From Achatina immaculata (taxonomy: Eukaryota > Mollusca > Gastropoda > Stylommatophora > Achatinidae): a DNA stretch of 64,000 bases. Made by a program: the position numbers and the translations under genes. The notes beneath the pieces were generated by a model. That model was given only the letters and a program-made list of their open reading frames with translations, was not told where the DNA came from and did no database searches. The stretch covers positions 12,344,431 through 12,408,430 of the forward strand of contig CM019708.1 of assembly GCA_009760885.1 (NCBI GenBank), in the 5' to 3' direction. Positions 12,158-24,507 of the stretch are shown here, piece after piece. Position 1 is the stretch's first letter. Every line of letters begins with the position of its first letter.

Positions 12158-12505
12158 GGCAACCACCTCTCACCCGGCGGGGATGTTTGCGTATCCTAAT
12201 CACGCTGAGCTTTTCCGGTGAGAAAGTCCAACCCTGGACTGGATGGGCAACCACATCTCACCCGGCGGTGATACACGGGTATCTCAAAACACGTCGAGGT
12301 TTTCCGGTGAGAAAGTCCAACTCTGGCCTGGGTGGGCTACCACCTCACACCCGGCAGTGATACACGGGTATCTCAAAACACGTCGAGGTTTTCCGGTGAG
12401 AAAGTCCAACTCTGGCCTGGGTGGGCTACCGCCTCTCACCCAGCGGGGATGCATTGATATCCTAAACACGTCGAGGTCTTCCGGTGAGAAAGTCCAACCC
12501 TAGAC
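12158..12505. repeat. ~89 bp tandem repeat, four copies
   Basis: Copies share CTCACCCGGCGG, CAAAACACGTCGAGG and TTTTCCGGTGAGAAAGTCCA. Spacings of the CACCCGGC word are about 87, 90 and 89 bp. They lie between the two 33-bp arrays. Confidence 0.85.
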
Positions 12506-12737
12506 TAAACTGGTGCAATGAAAACCACGGTGTCACGCAATCCCGCTTCCGAGACCCACCAAGAATACAGGCTAAAGCACTGTGATACTCTGAACCCCTT
12601 GTGGTCCTCTCGTTGATCTCGTGTGGTCTATTTTGGACCACACAGGGGACCACGGGACCTAACGAGGACCACAGGCGTGAATTCAGTAGGTTCACAGTGC
12701 GGTTTTTGGTGGTAGAAGTGAACGAAGAAGAAGAAGA

Positions 12738-13440
12738 GGTGGTCAACATACCAGGAACAGAGAAAACAGAGGTGGCCAATATACCAGGAACAGAGAAAAC
12801 AGAGGTGGTCAACATACCAGGAACAGAGAAAACAGAGGTGGCCAATATACCAGGAACAGAGAAAACAGAGGTGGCCAACATACCAGGAACAGAGAAAACA
12901 GAGGTGGTCAACATACCAGGAACAGAGAAAACAGAGGTGGCCAACATACCAGGAACAGAGAAAACAGAGGTGGTCAACATACCAGGAACAGAGAAAACAG
13001 ATGTGGCCAACATACCAGGAACACAGAAAACAGAGATGGTCAGCATACCAGAAACAGAGAAAACAGATGTGGCCAACATACCAGGAACACAGAAAACAGA
13101 TGTGGCCAATATACCAGGAACAGAGAAACAGATGTGGCCAGTATACCAAGAACAGAGAAAAAAAGATTTGACCAATATATCAAGAACAGAGAAAAAAAGA
13201 TTTGACCAATATTCCAGAAACAGAGAAAAAAAGATTTGACCAATATTCCAGAAACAGAGAAAAAAAGATTTGACCAATATACCAGAAACAGAGAAAAAAA
13301 GATTTGACCAATATACCAGGAACAGAGAAAACAGATGTGGCCAATATACCAGGAACAGAGAATAAAGATGTGGCCAATATACCAGGAACAGAGAATAAAG
13401 ATGTAGCAAACATATCAGGAACAGAGAAAACAGAGATGGT
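12738..13440. repeat. 33-bp minisatellite, array 2
   Basis: Same unit and orientation as array 1, about 21 copies. GTGGTCAA and GTGGCCAA copies partly alternate, hinting at a 66-bp higher-order unit. From about 13155 the copies change to a subtype with AAAAAAAGATTTGACCAATA, then return toward the main type at 13310. Confidence 0.93.
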
Positions 13441-14368
13441 CAACAACTACATCAGTTCAAGGGAGATGTACATCAGCTTCAGCTGACCAATTATTTCAAA
13501 AGTATGAAAGTCGACGACGGAAGAAGGAGGTGGAGGAGGAGGAGAATAACAGTTGTTCTCCACTTCCTATCAAAACCACAAGTCAGAACCTTTGTCCTCT
13601 CTCCCCCTTATTTTTTTCGCCTTCAAGCACACCCCCCCCCCCCCCAAAAAAAAACAGCTTTTTCCAAACTGGTAAACAGGTATTGTTGATCCTCTACATT
13701 GTCTGTATTGACTGACACTGCCTGGTAAACATTTGCACCATGTCCATAACATGTGTATGTGTATGTGTGCACGCGCGCATGCTTGTTTGCTTTCGTCTCT
13801 CCATTTCAACCTCTAGACTGTGTCTATATTTTGCAAGACAATCAAGTCATCTTTTAAATAAAACATCGGACCACTAACTGCAAGTGACTAATTATGTTTT
13901 AGATAATGTCCATCTAATGACTTTTTTTTGGGGGGCCCCAGTAGTTGTCTGCTAAACAAACAAACACAACATTTGTCAACACATCCAAGCTACCTGTGGG
14001 TATGATATCTAAACTAGGTCCAGTTACGATTATGGCAGGCTCTTGTTCCTAATGTACATCGTAACATGTAAATTAACACGCTCTTCAGCGTAACAAGACT
14101 CTATTAGTCACCGATACCACATACACGGGTGCGCTCAGAAACACATGTCGCTTGCCGGAGGACGATTATTTCATATAAGCATACTTAAGACACTGTTTAT
14201 TTATAGAATCATAAGATAACGTCGTGGGCAGATAAATATTCAACCCCCCCCCCCCCCCCCCAACTTCCCTCTCTCCGAGACTGAAGATCTTTACCCAAGT
14301 GAATATCTTAAATAAGGCTGACGTTGCAAGAAAACGTAATAGACCTAGTGTAGATCTGGGAAACATTT
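13441..14368. other. Unique sequence with C/G and A runs
   Basis: C runs at 13631 and 14243, a GT/GC-rich patch near 13751, and a G run at 13929. No gene or element recognised. Confidence 0.4.
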
Positions 14369-15052
14369 TACTAGAGTTCGTGGAAGATGAAGTTTGATGA
14401 TGTTGTAGAGCTGCTTTTGTAGTTTATGGAAGATCAAATTTGTTGATGTTGCAGAGTTGCTTTTGTGGTTTATGGAAGATCAAGTCTGATGATGTTGTAG
14501 AGTTGCTTTTGTAGTTTATGGAAGATCAAATTTGTTGATGTTGCAGAGTTGCTTTTGTGGTTTATGGAAGATCAAGTCTGATGATGTTGTAGAGTTGCTT
14601 TGTAGTTTATGGAAGACCAAGTCTGATGATGTGGTAGAGTTGCCTTTGTAGTTTATGGAAGACCATGTCTGATGATGTGGTAGAGTTGCTTTGTAGTTTA
14701 TGGAAGACCAAGTCAGATGATATTGTAGAGTTGCCTTTGTAGTTTATGGAAGACCAAGTCAGATGATGTTGTAGAGTTATTTTTGTAGTTTGTGAAAGAT
14801 CAAGTCTGATGATGTTGTAGAGTTGTCTTTGTAGTTTATGGAAGACCAAGTCTGATGATGTTGTAGAGTTGTCTTTGTAGTTTATGGAAGACCAAGTCTG
14901 ATGATGTTGTAGAGTTGTCTTTGTAGTTTATGGAAGACCAAGTCTGATGATATTGTAGAGTTGCCTTTGTAGTTTATGGAAGACCAAGTCTGATGATATT
15001 CTAGATTTGCCTTTATAGTTTATGTAAGACCAAGTCTGATGATGTTGCAGAG
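14369..15052. repeat. 46-bp minisatellite, ~14 copies
   Basis: The unit contains GTTTATGGAAGACCAAGTCT and GATGATGTTGTAGAGTTG. The first copies have GATCAAATTTGTTGATGTTG variants. It ends abruptly at 15052. Confidence 0.92.
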
Positions 15053-15478
15053 TTTGTTTTCTTCTATTTTCGTCATGGCGGTAACACGCGAAGATCTTCT
15101 CAATGAGAAGCAGAAAAAGATACACGGTGAAGAAACACTCGTGCATGATGGTAGTCCTCTAATCTTCAGAGAAATGGTACTCGAGGAGCTAGAAGAAACA
15201 ATTACCTGTGCAGAAGTGGGAGTGAGCACAGATTATGCGAGAAAGGAAACAAGCAGAGATTAAATAATTGTTGCTTTGTCGTTCGGAAAATGGCGTCAGC
15301 GCAATCAGAACATTCCTGTATCTGCTCGGTCCCCCGTTCTAGTTATCACCGGAGAACAGGTGTCGCAATCAGCACAGACACTCCAAGAGCCTGGGCCAAT
15401 TTTTTTTAAAATTTTCACCAGGGCAGCGGCCGTCTGGCCTACTCTTTTTGCGATTTCCATCTGCCAAGAGAGTTACAG
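15053..15478. other. Unassigned sequence between arrays
   Basis: A short open frame at 15039-15263 on the plus strand (Glu/Lys-rich) has no recognisable domain and starts inside the preceding repeat. Not called as a gene. Confidence 0.35.
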
Positions 15479-16394
15479 GTACAAGTGCTTTGTGTGGCTA
15501 ATCATACAACATTAGGTTGCAGGTACAAGTGCTTTGTGTGGCTAATCATACAACATTAGGTTGCAGGTACAAGTGCTTTGTGTGGCTAATCATACAACAT
15601 TAGGTTGCAGGTACAAGTGCTTTGTGTGGCTAATCATACAACATTAGGTTGCAGGTACAAGTGCTTTGTGTGGCTAATCATACAACATTAGGTTGCAGAT
15701 ACAAGTGCTTTGTGTGGCTAATCATACAACATTAGGTTGCAGATACAAGTGCTTTGTGTGGCTAATCATACATCATTAGGTTGCAGGTACAAGTGCTTTG
15801 TGTGGCTAATCATACAACATTAGGTTGCGGGTACAAGTGCTTTGTGTGGCTAATCATACAACATTAGGTTGCAGATACAAGTGCTTTGTGTGGCTAATCA
15901 TACAACATTAGGTTGCAGATACAAGTGCTTTGTGTGGCTAATCATACAACATTAGGTTGCAGATACAAGTGCTTTGTGTGGCTAATCATATACAACATTA
16001 GGTTGCGGGTACACGTATTTTGTGTGGCTAATCATACAACATTAGGTTGCGGGTACAAGTGCTTTGTGTGGCTAATCATATACAACATTAGGTTGCAGGT
16101 ACACGTGCTTTGTGTGGCTAATCATACAACATTAGGTTGCAGGTACACGTGCTTTGTGTGGCTAATCATACAACATTAGGTTGCAGATACAAGTGCTTTG
16201 TGTGGCTAATCATATACAACATTAGGTTGCAGGTACACGTGCTTTGTGTGGCTAATCATACAACATTAGGTTGCGGGTACAAGTGCTTTGTGTGGCTAAT
16301 CATACATCATTAGGTTGCAGGTACAAGTGCTTTGTGTGGCTAATCATACATCATTAGGTTGCGGGTACAAGTGCTTTGTGTGGCTAATCATACA
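15479..16394. repeat. 44-bp minisatellite, ~20 copies
   Basis: Very homogeneous unit containing GTACAAGTGCTTTGTGTGGC and TAATCATACAACATTAGGTTGC. Copies differ at AGG/AGA/GGG and by a TA insertion in CATATACAAC. There are no unique spacers, so this is not CRISPR-like. It abuts a LINE fragment. Confidence 0.95.
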
Positions 16395-17130
16395 ACAATC
16401 ACAACAAGGGCAATGGACAACATGGGAGGAAGTTCTGCAGAGATCACTAACATGGAATGACATATGGAAAATGGCACCCTTGAGGCTCAGCTTCATCATC
16501 AGAGCTACTTATGACCTTCTTCCTACAGGCTCCAACCTATACAAATGGGGTGTATCAGAAGATACAAAGTGCCCTCTCTGCAACGAAAGGCAAACATTGG
16601 AACATGTGCTGTCAGCATGTAGAGTGTCTTTAGGGCAAGGACGGTACACCTGGCGGCACAACAGAGTGTTGCAGGAACTAGTAGCCATCATAGACAGGGC
16701 AAAAGATAAAGCAAATAACAGCAAAAGAGTTGAGGTCCCACCTAAATACTTCATAGGTGCTGGTACGACATCAAATATTGAAATCAGGGACATTCCCTTA
16801 CCATCACTGCTAGATGGTACAAATGACTGGGATGTGATAGCGGACCTTCCCATACGAAACTAGAATAGAGGAACAGCATTTATTCAAATTGGAGAAGTAC
16901 AATGATCTGGTCAAGCAACTGAGGCAGGGGGCAGGAATCAGGGCAAAAGTGATAGCTGTAGAAGTGGGAGCAAGAGGATTCGTAGCAACATCAGCATATG
17001 ACCTATGTAAGCAACTGGGCATAAAGGGACAAGCAAGAGCAAGGGCATTGAGAAGCCTTTCAGAAACAACAGAAAAGGCCTCATGCTGTCTGTGGAGTAT
17101 GCGAAACAAGCATTGGGAACATAAGTAATT
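16395..17130 (+). mobile_element. LINE 3' end without RT domain
   Basis: The plus strand encodes a LINE C-terminal tail: WNDIWKMAPLRLSFIIRATY, then the zinc-finger-like CPLCNERQTLEHVLSACRVS, then after a frameshift near 16850 EKYNDLVKQLRQGAGIR and a VEVGARGF/SETTEKASCCLW region. This arrangement is seen in tails of several animal non-LTR retrotransposons. The RT core is absent; the left end is flush with the 44-bp array. Confidence 0.8.
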
Positions 17131-17147
17131 TCATTGCCACAACCAAT

Positions 17148-17350
17148 ACCAGTCCTCCGTGGCTGGATCGCTAAATTCGCACTTCAAAAAAGTGCAGTGG
17201 CAACTGGAAGATCATGGGTTCAATCCCGGGACCGGAAAAAAAAAATGCAACAACTCACAAGACCTCTGGGAGTCATGACCCAGAGGGGCTCAGGGGGGGG
17301 GGGGAGATTTTACTTTTTTTGGGGGGGGTGTGGGGGAGAACTGAGACCAT
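17148..17350 (+). mobile_element. tRNA-derived SINE-like element
   Basis: A tRNA-like head beginning GTGGCTGGATCGCTAA with a B-box-like GGTTCAATCCCGGGAC near 17217, followed by a short body and a G run. The head cannot fold into a clean cloverleaf, so it is not called as a tRNA gene. Confidence 0.55.
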
Positions 17351-17764
17351 AGATCCAAAATGTTGGTTACTTCTACACACAATCCTACAGATTGGCACAT
17401 TTTGGGTCAGACAAATCTGCGGGAGAGGAGATGTAGTAAAAACGATGCAGAAGGAAAGATTGAGAACCTGGTCTGAAGCTGAAGATGTGAAATGAGTTCT
17501 GTCTAGTGTATGCTAACATCAGGAAATCGTACAGGAAAGTCGATGTCAGCCCATGCGTCACATTTCCTTCCAATATAAGAGTCACATTTCTTTCACATAT
17601 ATGAGTCATATTTCTTTCACAAATAAAAGTTACATTTCTTTGCCAAGCATTCAATTCCTTCACTCCAAAGCAACACTGGCAGGGTTGATAAATCTAGAAT
17701 ACCTACACGAATCAAAGCTGAGAGCGATATTTAGGCAGTCTAAATAAAATGAAATTATAACATT

Positions 17765-18290
17765 TCCAACCCAGTCAGTCATTTGCATGTCCCTTGCGGA
17801 ACTTTGTCTCCCTAACAGCTCTCATTTAGACCTCTCGGTTGTGAGCAAGATGCCCTGCTGCTGATGCATCCATTTCCAGATCATCAACGATGTCTTGCAG
17901 CCATCTTCGCCTTAGTCTTCCTCTCTTTCTTTATCCCATTATATACCCTTTCAAGACAGTCTTCTCTAGATTATCATATGTCCAAAATATTTAAGTTTTT
18001 CTGTTTAATCCTCTTTACTAGCCAGCCTTCTTCAATACTAAGTTCTTGTAGTATGAATATATTTGTTCTTTTTTGTGTCCATTATATTTGAAGAACTCTT
18101 CTGTAGCATTTACATTCAAAGGCATTTATATGTTTCTCAGCTGTTTTGTTAAGTATCCAGGTCTCACAGGCATATGATGCGATGGGAAAGATGCATGCCC
18201 TTAAAAATCTTAGTTTTGTGTTCTGTCTGTTCCAGTTCACAACTTCCCTGGTTGTTTTAACCCAGATCATATTTTTAAATTAAATAGCAC
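17765..18290 (-). mobile_element. LINE family B 3' fragment
   Basis: The minus strand gives SYACETWILNKTAEKHINAF, then ECKCYRRVLQI and, in a broken frame, the tail that ends with the REAKF/GHANE region. Stops and shifts are frequent. Related copies lie at 28994 and 34985, on either side of RPL32. Confidence 0.75.
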
Positions 18291-18629
18291 TTTCCTTCCA
18301 GTTTCTTTGTACCAAAATTACTGGTAATTTTTTTTTTCTCTGACACAGCATAAGTCAAGAGTCTTCAAGAGTCCAAGAGTTAACTATAGATTACACTTGA
18401 CCACATGCTGTGTATGCTACACAAAACCTCTGGGGCCGTAGAAGCACAGGCAGCTAGTAAGAAAATGAAACTTGAAGCCTTTCAAATGTGGATAAACAGA
18501 AGAATAAGGCGAATTCCGTGGACAGAAAGAAAACAATGAAGCAAATAAGAAAACGAACCTGAAAATAGAAATAATAGATAAGAAAATATAAAACCAGACA
18601 GTTTCGAACCGCGTCAAGAAGCATTAATA

Positions 18630-19160
18630 CAACAAAGAAAACTACAGCAAAGAAAACTACAGCAAAGAAAACTACAACAAAGAAAACCACAGCAAAGAAA
18701 ACTACAGCAAAGAAAACTACAGCAGAGAAAATTTTCACAAAAGAAAACTACAGCAGATAAAACTACAACAAAGAAAACTACAGCAGAGAAAACTACAACA
18801 AAGAAAACTACAGGAGAGAAAGCTACAGCAAGGAAAACTACAGCAGAGAAAACTACAACAAAGAAAACTACTGGAGAGAAAACTACAACAAAGAAAACTA
18901 CAACAGAGAAAACTACAGGAGATAAAACTACAACAAAGAAAACTACACCAGAAAAAACTACAACAAAGAAAGCTACAACAAAGAAAACTATAGCAGAGAA
19001 AACCACAACAAAGAAAACTACAGCAGAGAAAACTACAGCAGTGAAAACTACAACAAAGAAAACTACAGCAGAGAAAACTACAACAACAAAGAAAACTACA
19101 GCAAAGAAAACTACAGCAGAGAAAACCGCGACAAAGAAAATTACAGCAGCGAAAACAGCA
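18630..19160. repeat. 15-bp minisatellite (AAAACTACAGCAAAG)
   Basis: About 35 copies of a 15-bp unit (AAAACTACAACAAAG, AAAACTACAGCAGAG), partly alternating so that a 30-bp period shows. The plus strand would read KKTTA/KKTTT and the minus strand a Val/Phe-rich string. Neither has gene-like flanks. Confidence 0.92.
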
Positions 19161-19225
19161 GAAGTAAACACTGAGTGCTTGCGTTCATGAACAAATAATG
19201 GTGGATTCTATTCCGTCAGTATGAT

Positions 19226-19440
19226 CTAATGAGAGTAGTGGTTAGTGCACTTAGTCTCTCATGACGAAGGTCGGAGTTCGAATCCTGCCGGAGGGGCCCC
19301 TGTCACCCAACTGCAGAAATGGGTGCCTGGCTTCTTCTGGAGATGGGCAAGGAAAGGCGGACAGGTAGGATGCTGATCACATTATATTCTGTCTTCAGGT
19401 AAAGAAACAAAAATGGCCCCTAACACAATATGCCCTAGAT
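19226..19440 (+). mobile_element. SINE-A copy, tRNA-like head
   Basis: Head with GAGTTCGAATCC (B box) at about 19275, followed by the body seen in other copies: CACCCAACTGCAGAAATGGG, CTTCTTCTGGAGATGGG and GATGCTGATCACAT. Related copies are at 27330 (plus), 28795, 30645 and 51035 (minus). Confidence 0.7.
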
Positions 19441-19499
19441 CGCTTCATGACATAACAGGGTTGCCTTTACCTACTTGTATCGGTGTGGGATTTTGAGAG

Positions 19500-19860
19500 G
19501 AAAACATTTCCATAGTTTTGTCTTGTGTATCTCTCTGTAATTGCAAGCTGTTGTTCTTTGCAGCCGATGCTGTGGAGGTGTTGAGGTACACCATCATATC
19601 GACGTGGGAGAGGGTTATGGCAGCTATTTTTGTTAGTCCCGGAGTACAGTTAAAAAGCAGGGGAGGGGGTGTGCAATGCTTCTTTAACACTCCATCACCA
19701 TGGCGACTTTGGCGATCCCTGCCACATTAGCCAGGCTAGGCCTTTACTGGGGGTACCAACGAAGAGGTGGGACAGGGTCTAACCATAGCTGACATGGTTA
19801 ACTAACCCTGACTCTAGCATGTCACCTGTGGATCGGTGACTGCCTTCAATAGCAAACCGC
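19500..19860 (+). repeat. Interspersed repeat family E
   Basis: Shares TTTGCAGCCGATGCTGTGGAGG, a TTAGCCAGGCTAGGCC-like block and GGTGGGACAGGGTCT with copies at 46580 and 52790 (plus) and 22920 and 27720 (minus). No coding potential is seen. Its class is unknown. Confidence 0.7.
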
Positions 19861-20099
19861 TATTGCATACAGAACTCTTCTGAACCTTTTCTCTGAGACC
19901 ACAGACAGATTATCTGAGCACAGTGTCAGACTGGGTGTAGCCAGACAAGAGCGATGTGTAGGCAGCCTGAGTAGACTGGTTAACCAGGAAAGAACTGGTG
20001 TCGCCAGTGGCAATACGCTGGGGGAGACAGCGAGGAGGGGATCGGAGCACTTATGGACAACGTGCTCGGTGTACATTGAGGATGAGCTGTCGAGTAGCT

Positions 20100-20690
20100 A
20101 ACATAAAAAAAAGAACTCTTCAGCTACAGGTGTCAAAAGATCTTAAGACTGATACCTCATTCCACACCAGTGTTACGGTTTTCATAGCTAGGATTTCAGG
20201 TAGTTTGAAGGAGAACTGTGAAGACTGGTCTCACTGTAGACAACATGCACCACCAGTCAGTGAGTACGATATTCTGTACAAAAGTAGATCATTATCATAA
20301 GATGACAGCCGAAACAGAGCAAAACCCAGGAGTGCTCTAAGATATATTTATATGTAGACAATTTCTAAAGAATCCTGTTTGTGTACTGCAAATGTACGAA
20401 GACCTTCGTGACTTGAGACAAAGAACTAAGTCGGACAACAGAGATCGTGGGACAGGGAAAGCATTTGAAAGTTTTAGACTATCGGATCCAACATTCTTCT
20501 GACTGTTGCCCCTGTCTACTAGGACAAAACCCTAGCATCCTCAAAAACTGTTTCTCCTCCCTTTCCCCTCATCTCCTGCTTTGAGAAACACTGTTCTGAA
20601 TCAAATCGGAAGTGGTACTAATAATTTGGTAAGTTGTTAGAAAGAAATGACCTTTATAGGCAGAAACGGCTGACAGACTGACAAAAAGAG
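20100..20690. other. Unassigned sequence
   Basis: No exon, array or element end recognised. Confidence 0.35.
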
Positions 20691-20699
20691 ATCGTTTAA

Positions 20700-21510
20700 A
20701 GAGTGATAGAATGTCAGAGATGGTTGCAGAGCGTGACACAATGTCAAAGATGGTTATAGAGTGGGATATTGAGTGGCAATAAAGGTTGTAGAATGTGCAG
20801 AATGTTAGAGATGGTCGTAAAATATTAGAGATGGTTGTGGAATGTTAGAGATGGTTGTAGAATGTTAGAGATGGTCGTAAAATATTAGAGATGGTTGTAG
20901 AATGTTAGAGATGGTCGTAAAATATTAGAGATGGTTGTAGAATGTTAGAGATAGTTGTAGAATGTTAGAGATGGTCGTAAAATATTAGAGATGGTTGTAG
21001 AATGTTAGAGATGGTTGTAGAATGTTAGAGATGGTCGTAAAATATTAGAGATGGTTGCAGAATGTTAGAGATAGTTGTAGAATGTGAGAGATAGCTGTAG
21101 AATGTTAGAGATGGTTGTAGAATTGGACATAATGTCGTAGATGGGTATAGAGTCTTGCAGATTTTTGAGATGGTTAAAGAGTGGGACAGAATATCAGAGT
21201 GGGTAACAGAATGTGAAAGAATGTTAGATATGGTTATAGAATGGGAGAGAATATCAGAGATGATTGTAGAATGTGTTAGAATGTTACAGGCGGTCACAGA
21301 GTATGACAGAATGTCAGAGGTGACTATAGAGAGGTTCAGAATATCAGAGGTGGTAATAAAGTGTGACAAAAAGTCAGATACGGTTATATAGTGTTACAGA
21401 ATAGTGCATATGGTTATAGAGTGTGATAAAATATCAGATATGGTTATAGGGTGTGATAAAATATCAGATATTGTTATAAAGTTTTATAAGATATCGGATA
21501 TGGTTAGACA
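20700..21510. repeat. ~20 bp minisatellite, degenerate at both ends
   Basis: The core at 20790-21120 is copies of ATGTTAGAGATGGTTGTAGA, alternating with ATATTAGAGATGGTCGTAAA. The outer parts are diverged (GTGTGATAAAATATCAGATA) with a ~24-30 bp spacing. Confidence 0.85.
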
Positions 21511-21921
21511 GATTATCAGAGAAAGTCCATTCTCCGGAACAGCTGCAGGAAATAGTCACGAATGTAGGTCAGGTACGTCTGACATACGATGAAGAAAAGT
21601 AAACAGAACAACCACTTTTTTAAGCCCTCAAAAGTTGAATGAACTTTTCAGATTTATCGGCTCTTAAATCAGGGTTTCTCAACTGGGGTCGTACAAGCTT
21701 TCTGCCCTAGAGGTTCTAGTAATAAAAGTAGATGAAGATGAATGGTTCAGTTTTACAAAAAGATAGTGTGAGGAAAGTGGGCGTAAACAAGAATGACAGA
21801 AAGCAAGATGGGTACATGCAAACGAAGAACACACAATATTTCGGCAAAAGCCTCGTTCAAGAATCACATACAGAAACAAACACAACATATAAAAGCACAA
21901 AAATAGATGAAAAATATATAG

Positions 21922-21968
<47 letters not shown>

Positions 21969-22695
21969 ATATACACGCGCGACATACTGTCTGAAAAACT
22001 GTTGCGGAAAAGTGGTTTTCAAATTCTGGAAATCTGGCGTGGAGACGCGAGAAAATGTTATTAAAAAAAAAAACTCAAAGTTATTTTTTAATTATGGAAC
22101 TCCTCCTACTTTATGTTTTCAGACTTGCGAGGAAAGGTACTGGCCACCCTACATCATACGCAGATGGCCAAGCATAATGAGGTCTCTAACGCTTCATCCC
22201 CTACGGCATTTGCTATGGCCTTTACCTTATATATACTTTAATCTACACTTTGTCAAGTATCTCACCAGTAATTTACTCATTTTTATGTTTAATAAAATAT
22301 ATTAGGAGTACGGTATTAATATTCGGTATACCATCAATTCATTAAACCCGTCTGTGCTGTTAGTTCTAACCACATGTAAGGATAAAAGTATGTCGACACG
22401 CCTTCCATACTTTGAGAGTCGCTACATGAATCCCGCTATCTTTCTCACTTTACGATTGACGTGCCAAGAGTTAGCAATATAAATGCGTCAGTTTAATGGC
22501 ATTAACTGATTTATTTACTGGCGTTACTTTCTTGTCGTTATTCTATCTATAATAAACAGATCATAGTCAAGAATCAAACCTTTACAGACCGTAGATTCAA
22601 ATTAGATTATGTCCGACAGCACAATAAGCAATAGCGTGACTGAAGTATGGATGATCCCGCTTTGCACAAAGTCGACGTAGCTTTCAAGTCGAATG
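21511..22695. other. Unassigned sequence with (AT)n
   Basis: An (AT)n tract lies at 21924-21972. At 21668, CAGGGTTTCTCAACTGGGG resembles a hAT-type terminal repeat, but its partner was not found. No gene seen. Confidence 0.4.
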
Positions 22696-22699
22696 TCTA

Positions 22700-22885
22700 A
22701 AAAATGAAAGTCGAGTCCAAATTGCTGTTCTTTATCTTCACGTCGAGTCCAAGTTGCTGTTCTTTATCTTCAAGTCGAGTTCAAGTTGCTGTTCTTTATC
22801 TTCAAATCGAGTCCAAGTTGCTGTTCTTTATCTTCAAATCGAGTCCAAGTTGCTGTTCTTTATCTTCAAGTGGAGTCTTTAAAGT
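22700..22885. repeat. 31-bp tandem repeat, ~6 copies
   Basis: The unit combines AAGTCGAGTCCAAGTTGCTG and TTCTTTATCTTC. Copies are nearly identical. Confidence 0.9.
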
Positions 22886-22919
22886 GACTCGAGTCCGCGT
22901 CGAGTGATTCTTATCTGCA

Positions 22920-23340
22920 TCTCCGATTACATCTAATCCACCGTAGAACGTCCTAGACACGAGTCTAGTCCCATGTTTTGGTTTCACGTTGTGGTGGAGT
23001 CTACTGGCAACTAGGGCTGTGATGTGGCAATCAGCGATCCATAAGTGACACTTTGGGGTCAGAGCCCTCGACCCATATCTATCCAAGACCATGTCCCACA
23101 TCTCCGGCGGTACCATCAATAACAAGCCTAGCTTGGCTACCGAGATAGGTATCGTCATACTGCCCATGGTGGTGGAGTCTGCTAAAGAAGTACTGGACAC
23201 TCTTCTTTTCACCTCCACTCACGACTGAAAAAAAATAGCCGCCATAACCTGCTCCCAATCCGATACCATGATGTGCCTCAATACTTTAACCGCATCGCCT
23301 GCAAAGAGTACCATCTCCTAGTAGTTTCTGGGAGATAAAC
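22920..23340 (-). repeat. Interspersed repeat family E, minus copy
   Basis: Contains the TGGTGGAGTCTGCTAAAGAAGTA junction region. It is uninterrupted at the place where the 27.7-kb copy holds a LINE, so it serves as an empty site. An (AGT)n tract follows at 23343-23398. Confidence 0.7.
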
Positions 23341-23342
23341 GT

Positions 23343-23354
23343 AGTAGTAGTAGC

Positions 23355-23398
<44 letters not shown>
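23343..23398. repeat. (GTA)n microsatellite
   Basis: About 18 GTA units with one variant near 23352. Confidence 0.95.
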
Positions 23399-23798
23399 AA
23401 GACTTAACTTTTACTCTATTGTCCAATACCAGCTACGAATAGGCCCTGCTTTGTGTGTAATACATTTCCATCAAATCCGACTCAATCCCAGATATTTTAA
23501 CGAACATTTTAAAACAAATAAGTAGATACACAAAAACCACTGCAGTAACGTTTGCAACAAGAAAGCTGCGACACCCAAATATAACACACGACTTTGGTTT
23601 GCTGTGAGTGTGTATTTGTGTGTGTGTGTGTGTTTTTTTTTTAGCTGTCAATCTCCCGCATAAATGGTAACGTTCTCCAGAGGCACACTCGACAATGCAA
23701 ATACTTCACTAAAAATATTCTAGCTCCGATTCCATAGCTCTGCCGATAATCATAGCATTGATATACTCCATGAAATGATACGGGTCTAACATCTAGTG

Positions 23799-24029
23799 CT
23801 GTGTTTTTCAAACGTTGTGCCCCGGCATGCTGGTGTGCCGCGAGACACGGGCCAGAATAGCGTTGCCACATTTTGCTTGTAAAAATATTTTCCTTCAAAT
23901 TACACCTCCCGGAGTGTAATGTAAACAGCAAAATGCAATACATTTACGCATAATATGAACACAGATGTGCTACAACAGAAATTTGCACTGTCGAGTGTGC
24001 CAAAGTCTGTAAAAGTTTGAGAGACACTG
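23799..24029. mobile_element. hAT-type MITE, 231 bp
   Basis: Terminal inverted repeats CTGTGTTTTTCAAAC (left) and CAGTGTCTCTCAAAC (reverse complement of the right end). Flanking 8-bp words ATCTAGTG (23791-23798) and ATATAGTG (24030-24037) match at 7 of 8 bases, consistent with a hAT target-site duplication. No coding capacity. Confidence 0.75.
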
Positions 24030-24507
24030 ATATAGTGCATGCACCAGGAGGCGGATAAAATCCAAAGTCTCCACAATCTGCGAAGGATTAATCCTCAGAC
24101 TAAACTTAGGCCCCCCTCCGAAATTGTACTGACTGTCTCCTGGCTTGATCACCCTCTTGCTGTGATCTCTGTTGTTGCTACACGACTTTGTAACTGTACA
24201 GATCAAACTTAACCGATGCGTCGCTGTCTATCTGAATAACTTCTTGTGCAGCAAAATAATGGTTACAGATAATCCTCACGTGAAACAATCTGCATTTACA
24301 GAGCTTTTCTTTTATCCCTTTAGATCTTAATAGGGACATTTTTTGCAGCGGTATTGGATTGTTGTTTTTCGTCGCCTTTCACAGTTCTAATCTCCTACCA
24401 CCTTGAAGGTACCCCACAAATGGAATATTTGTACATGGGACGAAGTACAGATTCCACATAATGTATCCAAGGAATGTCAGACATTTGCAGACCTACATAA
24501 CCAGTCA

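Noticed and set aside
10490..13409. Repeat proteins VVNIPGTEKTE and TTSVFSVPGML, up to 315 aa
   Set aside because: Same 33-bp effect. Both strands are open, and the flanks show no start, signal or splice evidence.
15479..16394. Regular direct repeats as a CRISPR-like array
   Set aside because: The 44-bp units are contiguous with no unique spacers, and this is eukaryotic DNA.
18454..19171. Val/Phe-rich frame resembling a membrane protein
   Set aside because: Product of a 15-bp AAAACTACAGCAAAG array read on the other strand.
21732..22064. 110-aa plus-strand frame
   Set aside because: It runs through an (AT)n tract and has no domain.
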